From positions 1 through 64,000 of the forward strand of contig JAAFIW010000023.1 in the NCBI GenBank assembly GCA_013297875.1: a DNA stretch of 64,000 nucleotides, read 5' to 3'. Within the stretch, counting starts at the first letter, position 1. Each line of letters opens with the position of its first letter. Source of the stretch: Comamonadaceae bacterium (lineage in GTDB: Bacteria; Pseudomonadota; Gammaproteobacteria; Burkholderiales; Burkholderiaceae_C). Positions 44,398 through 52,598 of the stretch are shown here, piece by piece. The notes beneath the pieces are model-generated. The model worked only from the letters and a program-made list of their open reading frames with translations. It ran no database searches and was not told the origin of the DNA. The position numbers and the translations under genes are program-made.

Positions 44398-46656
44398 TTA
44401 AAACTTCGCCGTCAGCGCCACCTGCAGATTGCGCCCAGGCCCCGGCACATAGTGCCCGCGGTACAGGCTGTCGGCATACAGCTTGTTGCTGATGTTGGAC
44501 AAATTGGCTTTGACCGAAAACAACTGGTTAATCGTGTACTCAGCCATCAAATCCGCCGTCACATAGCCCGGCGCTTCCCATGCAGGGGCGGTCACGTCGG
44601 CGGGTGCCTGCTTGCTGCGAAAGTTCAGGCCACCGCCCACGCGCCATTGGGGGTTTAGCTGGTAGGTGCTCCACACGGTGCCGCTGTGGCGCGGTGACAG
44701 GCCAGGGCGGTCGCCTGCGCGGTTGCCCACGGTGGTGGCGGTGGAGGCTGCTACGTCGACCTTGGCAATGGGCATCCACAGGTACGAGCCATACACCTCC
44801 CAGGCGGGTGTCAGGCGGCCTGTGATGTCGATTTCTACCCCCGCGCTGTGGCGCTTGCCCGACAGCAGCAAGCGGCTGGCAGCGGTGTCGGGGTCGGTGT
44901 TGCGCTCGTTCTTTTTGGTCGAGCGAAAAATCGCCAGGCGGGTGGAAAAGCGCTTGTCGGTCGAGTCGAGCTTGGCACCCAGCTCTATGTTTTCACTGGC
45001 CTCGGGTGGGGTGTTGGCGCTTTGCGCGCTGTACGAATAGGTGTCGCCCGAGGTGTTGAAGGAGGTGCCGTAGGAAAAGTGGTACGAACTCAAGAGCGTG
45101 GGTTGGTAGAGCGCGCCAAAACGTTTGCTCCATTCGCCAATGTTTTGCTGGTAGCGGGTGGTGGTCATGGGGCCCGCAGCGGTGGCCGGTATGGCAAACG
45201 CGTCGTACGAGCCGCGCAGGCTGTCATAGCGCAGGCCGCCCAGCAGCTTCCACTGCGGTGCGATTTGCACCAGGTCTTGCGCATACACGCCCCAGGAGCG
45301 GGCTTTGAACTGGTTGCCAGGCCGCAGCACGCGCGTGCCCTCGTTCACCGAGCCGCCACCTTCGGTTTGGCCAGCGGTCAGGCTGGGCTTGATGAGATCC
45401 ACCCCGCCTTGCGCAGCGCTGCGTGCCACATAAACCACTTTTTCTTCCAACGCCAGATCAACCCCCGCTTGCAGGGTGTGTTGCACGCCCAGCGCATTGA
45501 ACTTCGTGCTGTAGTCGCTTTGCCCATGCGTGGTGTTCACGTCCTGAATCTTCAGGTTGGTGCCACGGGTGAACACCGTGTTGGGCCCGAAGTTGCTCAG
45601 GTCGGCTGCCACACCGCCCGGCTGGGTGGCGGCTGCGCCAAAGCGGATGGCGCTGGCCCGCTGGTCGCGGGTGAAGCGGCCGCTGCGCACCTGGGTTTTC
45701 AGCTCGCTGCCGTCGATGAACCGGTGGGTGTGGGCCAAGGTGAGCAGCTTGGCCGTGCCCGCGTTGTAGTCGCTGGAGAGGCCAAAGGAGGCCTTGGGGT
45801 CCAGGCTGCCGATCAGCGTGTTCCGGTTGCTCGCGTCGGTCGCCTGGGGGCGTATCCAGGGCAGGCCGTAGTTCATGCCGTTGCGGTTGTCCAGCCAATA
45901 CAGGCTGGCTGAAAACTCGTTGGCCGTGCCAATGCCCAAGCGGTAAGCGGCGGCAATGCCTTGCTTGTCGATGAGGCTGCCCGCGCCGTTGTTGTCGGCC
46001 TGGGTCTTCATGGCGTTGATGCGCAGGGCTGCGTTTTCACCGGTTTTCAGGTTGAAGTCGCCGGTGATGCGTCGGTACTGGTGGCTGCCCAGGGTGGTGG
46101 TGACTTCATGCTCATCGATCAGCCGCGGCTGCTTGCTCACCTGATTGACGGCACCGCCCGTGGAGCCCCTGCCAAACAGCATCGAGGCCGAGCCGCGCAG
46201 CAGTTCCACGCGGTCGTTGTTGAAGGTGTCGCGGTCGTAAAACGCCGGGTCACGCATGCCATCCAGAAAAATGTCACCCGTGCCCGCCAGCGAAAAACCG
46301 CGCAGGCGAATGTCTTCCTCGCCACCTTCTGCGGCCTGGAAGGTGATGCCGGCCGTGTTGTGCAGCACGTCTTTGAGTGTGTCCAGGTTGCGGTCGTCAA
46401 TCAGTTTCTCAGTCACCACCGTGATCGACTGCGGAATGTCGCGCAGCGCCTGGTTGCCCTTGCCAATCGTAGTGGTCGTGGCGCGCAGTGCGTCTTTGCC
46501 TGTGGGCGATTCGGCTTTTTCTTTCACGGTCACGGTGGGTAGGGTTTTGCTGGCTTCGGCTGGCGCAGCGCCAGGCGGTGTCACCCCCTGTGCCGTGGCC
46601 GACAGCGATGCCAGCATCAACGCACCCAAGGGTAGGAATGTTGCGGTGTGAATCAA
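44398..46656 (-). CDS. TonB-dependent siderophore receptor (Fiu/PiuA-like)
   Basis: 752 residues. Signal peptide to about ATAQG; plug domain about 55-190 with DIPQSITVVTEKLIDDRN and GSASMLFGRGSTGGAVNQVSK; 22-strand barrel with C-terminal aromatic NLQVALTAKF. Adjacent PiuC-type oxygenase supports a catecholate-type siderophore receptor (inference). The upstream Fur box predicts iron repression. Confidence 0.92.
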   Translation of the reverse strand: MIHTATFLPLGALMLASLSATAQGVTPPGAAPAEASKTLPTVTVKEKAESPTGKDALRATTTTIGKGNQALRDIPQSITVVTEKLIDDRNLDTLKDVLHNTAGITFQAAEGGEEDIRLRGFSLAGTGDIFLDGMRDPAFYDRDTFNNDRVELLRGSASMLFGRGSTGGAVNQVSKQPRLIDEHEVTTTLGSHQYRRITGDFNLKTGENAALRINAMKTQADNNGAGSLIDKQGIAAAYRLGIGTANEFSASLYWLDNRNGMNYGLPWIRPQATDASNRNTLIGSLDPKASFGLSSDYNAGTAKLLTLAHTHRFIDGSELKTQVRSGRFTRDQRASAIRFGAAATQPGGVAADLSNFGPNTVFTRGTNLKIQDVNTTHGQSDYSTKFNALGVQHTLQAGVDLALEEKVVYVARSAAQGGVDLIKPSLTAGQTEGGGSVNEGTRVLRPGNQFKARSWGVYAQDLVQIAPQWKLLGGLRYDSLRGSYDAFAIPATAAGPMTTTRYQQNIGEWSKRFGALYQPTLLSSYHFSYGTSFNTSGDTYSYSAQSANTPPEASENIELGAKLDSTDKRFSTRLAIFRSTKKNERNTDPDTAASRLLLSGKRHSAGVEIDITGRLTPAWEVYGSYLWMPIAKVDVAASTATTVGNRAGDRPGLSPRHSGTVWSTYQLNPQWRVGGGLNFRSKQAPADVTAPAWEAPGYVTADLMAEYTINQLFSVKANLSNISNKLYADSLYRGHYVPGPGRNLQVALTAKF

Positions 46657-46695
46657 GAAAACCCCTCACAGATAAACGATGGCGAATCGTACATC

Positions 46696-46716
46696 AAATA
46701 AGAATGATTCTTGTTT
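46696..46716. promoter_or_regulatory. Fur box upstream of the siderophore receptor
   Basis: AAGAATGATTCTT is a perfect dyad matching the classical Fur 7-1-7 pattern; extended AT-rich flanks give ATAAGAATGATTCTTGTT. It lies 40 bp upstream of the receptor start. Confidence 0.8.
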
Positions 46717-46741
46717 ACTTTAATTTCTCCTCTCTTTTTTC

Positions 46742-46783
46742 GCTACTATTTCAATAGCTGCCTGAGCAGTATTTACATGGGCA
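46742..46783 (+). repeat. 42-bp dispersed element
   Basis: GCTACTATTTCAATAGCTGC to ACATGGGCAG. Between the receptor and the Fur-family gene. Confidence 0.88.
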
Positions 46784-46867
46784 GTGAGTGATTTTCGACC
46801 TAAAACACCCTTCGCAAACCAAGCCGCCTGCCAGGACGCACCATCGCATCGTGCACACTGCCTGCCC

Positions 46868-47245
46868 ATGCAACGCCTCACCCCCCAGCGCACCGCCATT
46901 CACCAGGTGCTATCTACCGCCGGGCGGCCCTTGCTGCCGCACGAGGTGCTACAGGCCGCCCAGGCCCAGGTGCCGGGCCTGTCGCTGGCCACCGTTTACC
47001 GCAACCTCAAAGCCTTGCACGACGACGCCGAGATTCGCCTGGTGGACTTGCCCGGCGAAGCCGCCCGCTACGAGCTGGCCAGCCACGGCCACCACCACCA
47101 CTTTCAATGCCGCGCCTGCGCGCGGGTGTTTGACGTGCACGCCTGCCCTGGTGACTTGCGGCAACTGGCACCGCCAGGCTTTGTGGTGCAAGACCATGAT
47201 TTGACCTTGTACGGGCAGTGCAAAGACTGCCTTGCAGCGGCGTGA
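46868..47245 (+). CDS. Fur-family metalloregulator
   Basis: 125 residues from ATG 46868, MQRLTPQRTAIHQVL. The winged helix has SLATVYRNLKAL; the His-rich HGHHHHFQCRAC and a C-terminal CKDC form the metal-binding region. It could be Fur, Zur or PerR: the GLSLATVYRNL helix and paired CxxC sites do not decide. Position beside a siderophore receptor and a manganese-type exporter fits metal control. A frame open from 46784 adds residues unlike the family. Confidence 0.88.
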   Translation: MQRLTPQRTAIHQVLSTAGRPLLPHEVLQAAQAQVPGLSLATVYRNLKALHDDAEIRLVDLPGEAARYELASHGHHHHFQCRACARVFDVHACPGDLRQLAPPGFVVQDHDLTLYGQCKDCLAAA

Positions 47246-47258
47246 TGTGACAACAATC

Positions 47259-47300
47259 GCTATTTTTTGTATAGCTGCTTGAGCAGTATTTACATGGGCT
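47259..47300 (+). repeat. 42-bp dispersed element, reference copy
   Basis: GCTATTTTTTGTATAGCTGC, then TTGAGCAGTA, then TTTACATGGGCT. Used here as the reference for the family. Confidence 0.95.
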
Positions 47301-47320
47301 GCTGGCCCATTGGAGTCTTT

Positions 47321-47914
47321 TTGGAAGCATTTTTTATCTCTACCGGCGTCGTCACCCTGGCCGAGATGGGCGACAAAACCCAGTTGCTGGCCTTTTTGCT
47401 GGCCGCGCGCTTCAAAAAGCCCCTGCCCATCATTGCGGGCATCTTCTGCGCCACCATGCTGAACCACGGCCTGGCTGGCGCCTTGGGTGCCTGGGCCACC
47501 ACCCAGATCAGCCCCGAGGTGATGCGCTGGCTGCTGGGCCTGTCATTCCTGGCCATGGCCGCCTGGACATTGGTGCCCGACAAGCTTGATGAAACCGACA
47601 CGCAAATCGCCACCCGCTGGGGCGTGTTTGGGGCCACCTTCGTCACCTTTTTCCTGGCCGAAATGGGCGACAAAACCCAAATCGCCACCGTTGCGCTGGC
47701 CGCGCACTATTCCGCCGCCCAATGGGGTGCCTGGGCCGTGGTGGCCGGCACCACCGCCGGCATGCTGATTGCCGACGTGCCCGCCGTCTTCATCGGCCAG
47801 CAATTCGCCACCCGCATCCCCATGCAGCTGGTGCGCGCCGTGGCCGCAGGCGTGTTTGCGCTGATGGGGCTGTTCACCCTGCTGCGGGGTGAGCGTTTGT
47901 TTGCTCTTATTTAG
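47321..47914 (+). CDS. TMEM165/GDT1-family (UPF0016) cation exporter, Mn-exporter-like
   Basis: 197 residues with six helices in two halves. Both halves carry the E-x-G-D-K-T motif: TLAEMGDKTQLLAF and FLAEMGDKTQIATV. Bacterial members export Mn2+. I set the start at TTG 47321 with GGAG five bases upstream, giving MEAFFISTGVV; an ATG at 47294 lies in the repeat element and is unlikely. Confidence 0.88.
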   Translation: MEAFFISTGVVTLAEMGDKTQLLAFLLAARFKKPLPIIAGIFCATMLNHGLAGALGAWATTQISPEVMRWLLGLSFLAMAAWTLVPDKLDETDTQIATRWGVFGATFVTFFLAEMGDKTQIATVALAAHYSAAQWGAWAVVAGTTAGMLIADVPAVFIGQQFATRIPMQLVRAVAAGVFALMGLFTLLRGERLFALI

Positions 47915-47944
47915 ATAGCTGCTTGAGCATTCCCCACCTGGGCT
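47903..47944 (+). repeat. 42-bp dispersed element at the 3' end of the exporter gene
   Basis: GCTCTTATTTAGATAGCTGC to CACCTGGGCT. It begins inside the last codons of the exporter gene and includes its TAG stop. Confidence 0.88.
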
Positions 47945-48092
47945 GGTTGGCTTTTTTGTACACAAAGGTAAATGAGCGGCGTCGATTGCCCACATTTCCT
48001 GCTTCGGTTCATGTTCACGGCGCAAGCGTCTGATACACCAACACCACAAGAAATCTCTGCAGAACCCTTTGCGGTGTCCGGGTGTCAGCATC

Positions 48093-48134
48093 ACTACAAA
48101 AAACATAGCTGCTTGAGCAATAAACACCTGGGCT
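48093..48134 (+). repeat. 42-bp dispersed element before the first array lipoprotein
   Basis: ACTACAAAAAACATAGCTGC to CACCTGGGCT, 38 bp before the lipoprotein start. Confidence 0.9.
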
Positions 48135-48172
48135 GAAGCCATTTTTGATCAAATGAACCGGAGAAACGAGCC

Positions 48173-49534
48173 ATGAAACACCGTACCCACACACACTTGA
48201 AGCGCATGGCCTGGATGGCCGCTTTGTTCAGCGCCGCAGTCGCCGTGACGGCCTGTGGCGGCGGCGGGGGCGATGCGACGCCCGCACTAGCACCCGTGGC
48301 CACGCCCGCACCTGCCCCGGTGCCTGCGCCACCACCGGTTTCAACGCCAACACCAGCGCCCAGTCCGGCACCCGTACCTGCACCTGCACCTGCACCGACG
48401 CCTGCCCCGCCAGCGCCGACTCCGGCCCCTAGCTCAGCACCCACGCCAGCACCCACGCCAGCACCCACGCCAGCACCCACGCCAGCACCTACGCCAGCAC
48501 CTACGCCAGCACCTAGGCCGGCTCCAGCACCCACGCCAGCGCCCCCCGCACCTAGCCCTGCGCCTACACCAGCCCCCGCCCCCGCCGTCGTTCCAGACGG
48601 CATCAGCGTCCTGTTGGGCACCCCCACGGTGCCAACTGTTGTCGCCAGCTACCAATCCGTTCCCAACTACCTGGCGAGCCTGGCAACTGATTCGGCGGGT
48701 AACGTGTATGCGATACAGCCCTTGGTCGGCGGTGGGCGCGTTGCGGCTTCCAGGCTGCTGAAGATCAGCCCGCAAGGCGTATCCAGCGTGGTGCGGACGG
48801 GTCTTGGTGGTCCTGCACAAGCCGCGCGCGGGGGTGTGGCGGTGGACCAGCAGGACAACGTGTATGTGTCTTACTCGACAACCCTGCGAAGCTGTGGTTT
48901 TGCCGACTGCGATGGCCCGGGTTCCGTGCTGAAAATTTCGCCCAGCGGCACGGTGACGACCTTGATGACAGAAAGCCAGGGCGTGATACCCAACCGGATC
49001 GCGGTCGATGGTGCTGGCTCGGTGTACGTGTCGGCTGATGAGCCCGGGAACGTCGTGGGTACGACCAACCTGGTCAAGTTGTCACCAACTGGCCAGATCC
49101 TGTATCGCTATGGCTTAACTGTTTTTGGCCCTGGTCCCCGGTTCATGGAGCTGGCCATAGTACCCCCCGGCAATCTGATTTACGCCGGCAATTCGGTCAA
49201 TCTACTGGGCGTGACCAATTTCGCGGGGCCGGGTTCGCCTGCACCGGGCTCGCTGGCGTTTGAGAGTTTGGCCGGCCTCCTTGGCGAGGTCGGTGGTCTG
49301 GCCGTCGATGCAGCGGGCAATTTATATGTTGCCGACTATGCCAACCACGTGATCCGCAAGATTACGCCCTCCCGCGTCTCCAGCATCGTGGTAGGCACCT
49401 TGGGTCAGGAGCGCATTGAGCTGGGGGCCTTGCCCGGCAGCATTGCCCGGCCCACCGGCGTGGCGGTGAACCGCGAGGGCACGCTGCTGTACATCAGCTC
49501 GGGCAATGCGCTGCTGCGGGTGAAGCTGCCGTGA
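48173..49534 (+). CDS. lipoprotein with Pro/Ala stalk and NHL-type propeller (array member 1)
   Basis: 453 residues. Leader with lipobox VTACGGGGG, Cys28; then a stalk of about 115 residues dominated by [11 protein letters not shown] repeats; then NHL-like units ([81 protein letters not shown]). It probably faces the periplasm or, after export, the cell surface. First of four related lipoproteins; see the findings. Function unknown; the NHL fold suggests binding of protein or glycan. Confidence 0.85.
   Translation: MKHRTHTHLKRMAWMAALFSAAVAVTACGGGGGDATPALAPVATPAPAPVPAPPPVSTPTPAPSPAPVPAPAPAPTPAPPAPTPAPSSAPTPAPTPAPTPAPTPAPTPAPTPAPRPAPAPTPAPPAPSPAPTPAPAPAVVPDGISVLLGTPTVPTVVASYQSVPNYLASLATDSAGNVYAIQPLVGGGRVAASRLLKISPQGVSSVVRTGLGGPAQAARGGVAVDQQDNVYVSYSTTLRSCGFADCDGPGSVLKISPSGTVTTLMTESQGVIPNRIAVDGAGSVYVSADEPGNVVGTTNLVKLSPTGQILYRYGLTVFGPGPRFMELAIVPPGNLIYAGNSVNLLGVTNFAGPGSPAPGSLAFESLAGLLGEVGGLAVDAAGNLYVADYANHVIRKITPSRVSSIVVGTLGQERIELGALPGSIARPTGVAVNREGTLLYISSGNALLRVKLP
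48425..48545 (+). repeat. minisatellite-like coding repeat for the PAPT stalk
   Basis: Twelve-base units of the type GCACCCACGCCA repeat several times in frame. They code for APTP and could slip in length between strains. Confidence 0.8.
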
Positions 49535-49549
49535 AAAATCGATTCAAAC

Positions 49550-49585
49550 ACTACCAAAATCATAGCCACTCGTGCCCGCTGGGCT
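49550..49585 (+). repeat. degenerate 42-bp element at array junction 1
   Basis: ACTACCAAAATCATAGCCAC, then TCGTGCCCGCTGGGCT. A related leader block follows, up to GAAATGAACC before the next start codon. Confidence 0.7.
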
Positions 49586-49628
49586 TGCACTCACGCCACT
49601 TTCGATCAGATTTTTGAGGAAATGAACC

Positions 49629-52514
49629 ATGAAACACCGTTCTGAGAGTTCGTTGCACCGCATGGCCTTAGTGGCTGTTTTGTTCGGTGCCGTTGTGGCC
49701 GTGACGGCTTGTGGTGGAGGCGGCGGGGGCGATGCGACGCCTGCGCCTGTGGCCACGCCCGCACCTGCGCCGGTGCCGGCACCACCCGGTTCAAATCCAA
49801 CCCCCAGCCCCAGCCCCAGCCCCAGCCCTACACCTGCGCCGACTCCCACGCCAGCTCCCGCGCCGACACCCGCACCTGCACCGATTGCACCTACTGCACC
49901 GGCGCCCACGCCTGCACCTGCGCCAACACCCGCACCGGCTCCGGCTCCCGCCCCCGCTCCATCGGCCCCCAAAGCCTGGGGCGCACCGCGCACCATTCAA
50001 GTGGGCAGCGGTGTTGCAGGTGATGCCAGCACAGCCATTGATGTCAACGGCAATGTGATTGCGGTCTGGGCGCAATCAGACGGCACGCGCAACAACGCCT
50101 GGGCCAATCGCTACACGCCCAGCGCCGGTTGGGGCACGGCTACCTTGATCGAAACCGACAACGCGGGCACTGCTACCACGCCGCAAATCGCGATGGATGG
50201 CAGTGGCAACGCCGTGGCCGTGTGGACGCAATCTGACGGCACACGCGACAACGTCTGGGCCAACCGCTACACCGTTGGCAGCGGCTGGGGCACAGCGGCG
50301 CTGATTGAAACGGACAACTTAGGCAACGCCAGCGAGGTGAAGCTGGCCGTGAACGCCGCAGGCCAGGCCCAGGCGGTGTGGGCGCAATCAGATGGTGTGC
50401 GCACCAATATCTGGGCCAACCGCTACACGCCGGGCTCAGGCGCGGGCACCGGCTGGGGCACAGCCACCTTGCTGGAGACCGACAACCTGGGCGCTGCCGG
50501 TGCACCGCAGATTGCCTTGGACAGCAGCGGCAATGCGGTGGCGATATGGCAGCAGTCCAGCGGTAGCCGCATCAACGTGTGGGCCAACCGGTTCGTGCAA
50601 GGTGCATGGGGCACGGCGCAGCGGATTGAAAACAATGAAAACAACCTGAGTGATCCCAGCATCGCCCCCCAGTTGGCGATGGATACCAATGGCAATGCGA
50701 TGGCGGTGTGGACGCAAATCTCGACGCGCACGTTTGGTAATACCTCGGTCATCTGGGCTAACCGCTTCACCGCCAGCACCGGTTGGGCCAGCGCCGTGCC
50801 GATTGATTCGCAGGCAAATATCAGGTCGTTAAACCCGCAAATCGCCATGGATGCCAGCGGCAACCTGCTGGCCATCTGGAGCAGTACCCGCGCCGATTTG
50901 GGTGGACCACTTACCACCATCCACGCCAATCGCTACACCGCGGGCTCTGGTTGGGGCACATCGCAGGAGCTGCTTGCGACCGCTTCTACCGCGACGTCCT
51001 TGCAGGGCGTCCGATTCCGGTTCGCCACCAATGCACAAGGCAAAGAGCCGGTCTTGGTCTGGGCCGATAGCAGCAACTTCTGGTCGCTTCGCTACACGCC
51101 CGGCGCGGGCTGGGGCTCGCGCACGCTGGTGTTTCCCGACTTTCGCAGCGGCACGCCTGATAGCAACCTGCTGAGCAAATTTGCATTGAACTTTGACGCC
51201 AATGGCAATGCCGTGGCGGTGTTCAGTCGCCTGGACGGCCTGCAAACCAACCTGTGGGCCAACACCTTCAGCACCAACCCGGTTGCCGCCGAGCCACCCC
51301 CGGCTGCAGGCGTGAAAGTCTGGCGAACACCAGGCCTGATCGAAACCGACACCGCCAACAGTTTTACGCCCAAACTGGTCACGGACACCAATGGCAACAT
51401 GCTTGCCGTCTGGCGGACTGACATCGGTATTTGGGCGAACCGATACATCCCCAGCACCGGCTGGGGCACAGCTACCAGCATTCATCGCGTAACGAGCGTT
51501 AGTGGTCCACTGCAGTTGGCACTCGATGCGAGCGGGAATGCAGTGGCGACCTGGACGCAACCGGGTCCCACAGGTGAACTATGGGCAAGCCGATACTCCG
51601 CTGGCAGCTGGGGCGCTGCCACGCAGATAGCCTCGGGCACCCCATCAGATGTTCGGCTTGCTGTGCAGCCCGATGGCGGTGTCATCGCCCTATGGTCGCG
51701 ATTTGAAAACAACCTCCCGCTATGGGCCAGCCGCTACACGCCCGGGGTGGGCTGGAGCGCTAACCTTCCCGTCAGCGGGCTCACAACCAGGTCTGAACAC
51801 CAACTTGCCATCGACAGTCGCGGCAACGCTTTGGCGGTGTGGATACAACCGGGTGCCACCAGCCAAAGCGTGTGGTTCAGCCGCTTGGCGGCGGGTAGCA
51901 CCACGTGGACAGCACCTGCGCGCGTTGAAAACGTGACCAACAGCCAAACGCTGGTTTCCCTGGCCCTTGCGTTTGATGCCAACGACAACGCCTTGGTCAC
52001 ATGGGGGGAACGTGGCTTGCTGGGTTTTGTTTTGTGGGCCGCCCCCTACACCCCAGCGGGTGGATGGGGTAGCCCGGTGAGGGGCACCGGCCCCTTGGCC
52101 GACACCATCAGCTCAATCGCCACTGACTTTGACGGCGCTGGCAATGCCCTGGTGGTGTGGGCCACCGAATCGTTTACCAACGGTGCCCAGCAGATTTCCA
52201 GCTTTGCCTACACGGCAAGTGGCGGGTGGGGCAGCGCGACGCAAATCGGCAATACAACCGGCCCCAACGTCCGAATTGTCAAGGCCGGCAGCGACCGCCT
52301 GGCGTTTTGGCAAATCGGCCAGAACAACTGCCTCTCAAGCCGCCTCAAACCCGGTACCGGTTGGACACCCGTGGCCGGCCTGTTTGACGACTTTCGCACC
52401 GGCGGCAGCACCGGCTGCCCCGAGTTGGCGTATGACGCCAGTGGCAATGGTGTGGCGGTGTGGAGCCGGTTTGATGGGGTGCAAACCAATGTGTGGTCAA
52501 ACACCTACCGCTGA
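49629..52514 (+). CDS. large lipoprotein with WANRY-type tandem repeats (array member 2)
   Basis: 961 residues. Same leader as member 1, Cys28, Pro/Ala/Ser stalk to about 118. Then about 15 units of about 50 residues with the pattern D[33 protein letters not shown], a repeat of tryptophan and glycine blades that suggests one or two beta-propellers. A Pro-rich break near residue 550 separates two blocks. I do not recognise a named family; the same module recurs at 56454-58034. Confidence 0.82.
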   Translation: MKHRSESSLHRMALVAVLFGAVVAVTACGGGGGGDATPAPVATPAPAPVPAPPGSNPTPSPSPSPSPTPAPTPTPAPAPTPAPAPIAPTAPAPTPAPAPTPAPAPAPAPAPSAPKAWGAPRTIQVGSGVAGDASTAIDVNGNVIAVWAQSDGTRNNAWANRYTPSAGWGTATLIETDNAGTATTPQIAMDGSGNAVAVWTQSDGTRDNVWANRYTVGSGWGTAALIETDNLGNASEVKLAVNAAGQAQAVWAQSDGVRTNIWANRYTPGSGAGTGWGTATLLETDNLGAAGAPQIALDSSGNAVAIWQQSSGSRINVWANRFVQGAWGTAQRIENNENNLSDPSIAPQLAMDTNGNAMAVWTQISTRTFGNTSVIWANRFTASTGWASAVPIDSQANIRSLNPQIAMDASGNLLAIWSSTRADLGGPLTTIHANRYTAGSGWGTSQELLATASTATSLQGVRFRFATNAQGKEPVLVWADSSNFWSLRYTPGAGWGSRTLVFPDFRSGTPDSNLLSKFALNFDANGNAVAVFSRLDGLQTNLWANTFSTNPVAAEPPPAAGVKVWRTPGLIETDTANSFTPKLVTDTNGNMLAVWRTDIGIWANRYIPSTGWGTATSIHRVTSVSGPLQLALDASGNAVATWTQPGPTGELWASRYSAGSWGAATQIASGTPSDVRLAVQPDGGVIALWSRFENNLPLWASRYTPGVGWSANLPVSGLTTRSEHQLAIDSRGNALAVWIQPGATSQSVWFSRLAAGSTTWTAPARVENVTNSQTLVSLALAFDANDNALVTWGERGLLGFVLWAAPYTPAGGWGSPVRGTGPLADTISSIATDFDGAGNALVVWATESFTNGAQQISSFAYTASGGWGSATQIGNTTGPNVRIVKAGSDRLAFWQIGQNNCLSSRLKPGTGWTPVAGLFDDFRTGGSTGCPELAYDASGNGVAVWSRFDGVQTNVWSNTYR

Positions 52515-52518
52515 AACC

Positions 52519-52554
52519 ACTATCAAAATCATAGCTACTGAAGCCCACTGAGAT
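52519..52554 (+). repeat. degenerate 42-bp element at array junction 2
   Basis: ACTATCAAAATCATAGCTAC, then TGAAGCCCACTGAGAT, followed by the leader block ending GAACGAACC. Confidence 0.65.
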
Positions 52555-52598
52555 TGCACATAAGCCACTTTTGACCCCGCTTTGATCGGAAACGAACC

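Noticed and set aside
44848-45912. 354-codon frame opposite the siderophore receptor
   Set aside because: Antisense shadow without motifs; the receptor is strongly supported.
47945-48092. Reversed frame with RRLRREHEPKQEMWAIDAAHL looked at as a transposase remnant
   Set aside because: Too short and no motif I can name; left as unexplained spacer between two 42-bp elements.
48425-48545. Regular short repeats considered as a CRISPR array
   Set aside because: Units of 12 bases without unique spacers, in frame and coding for APTP.
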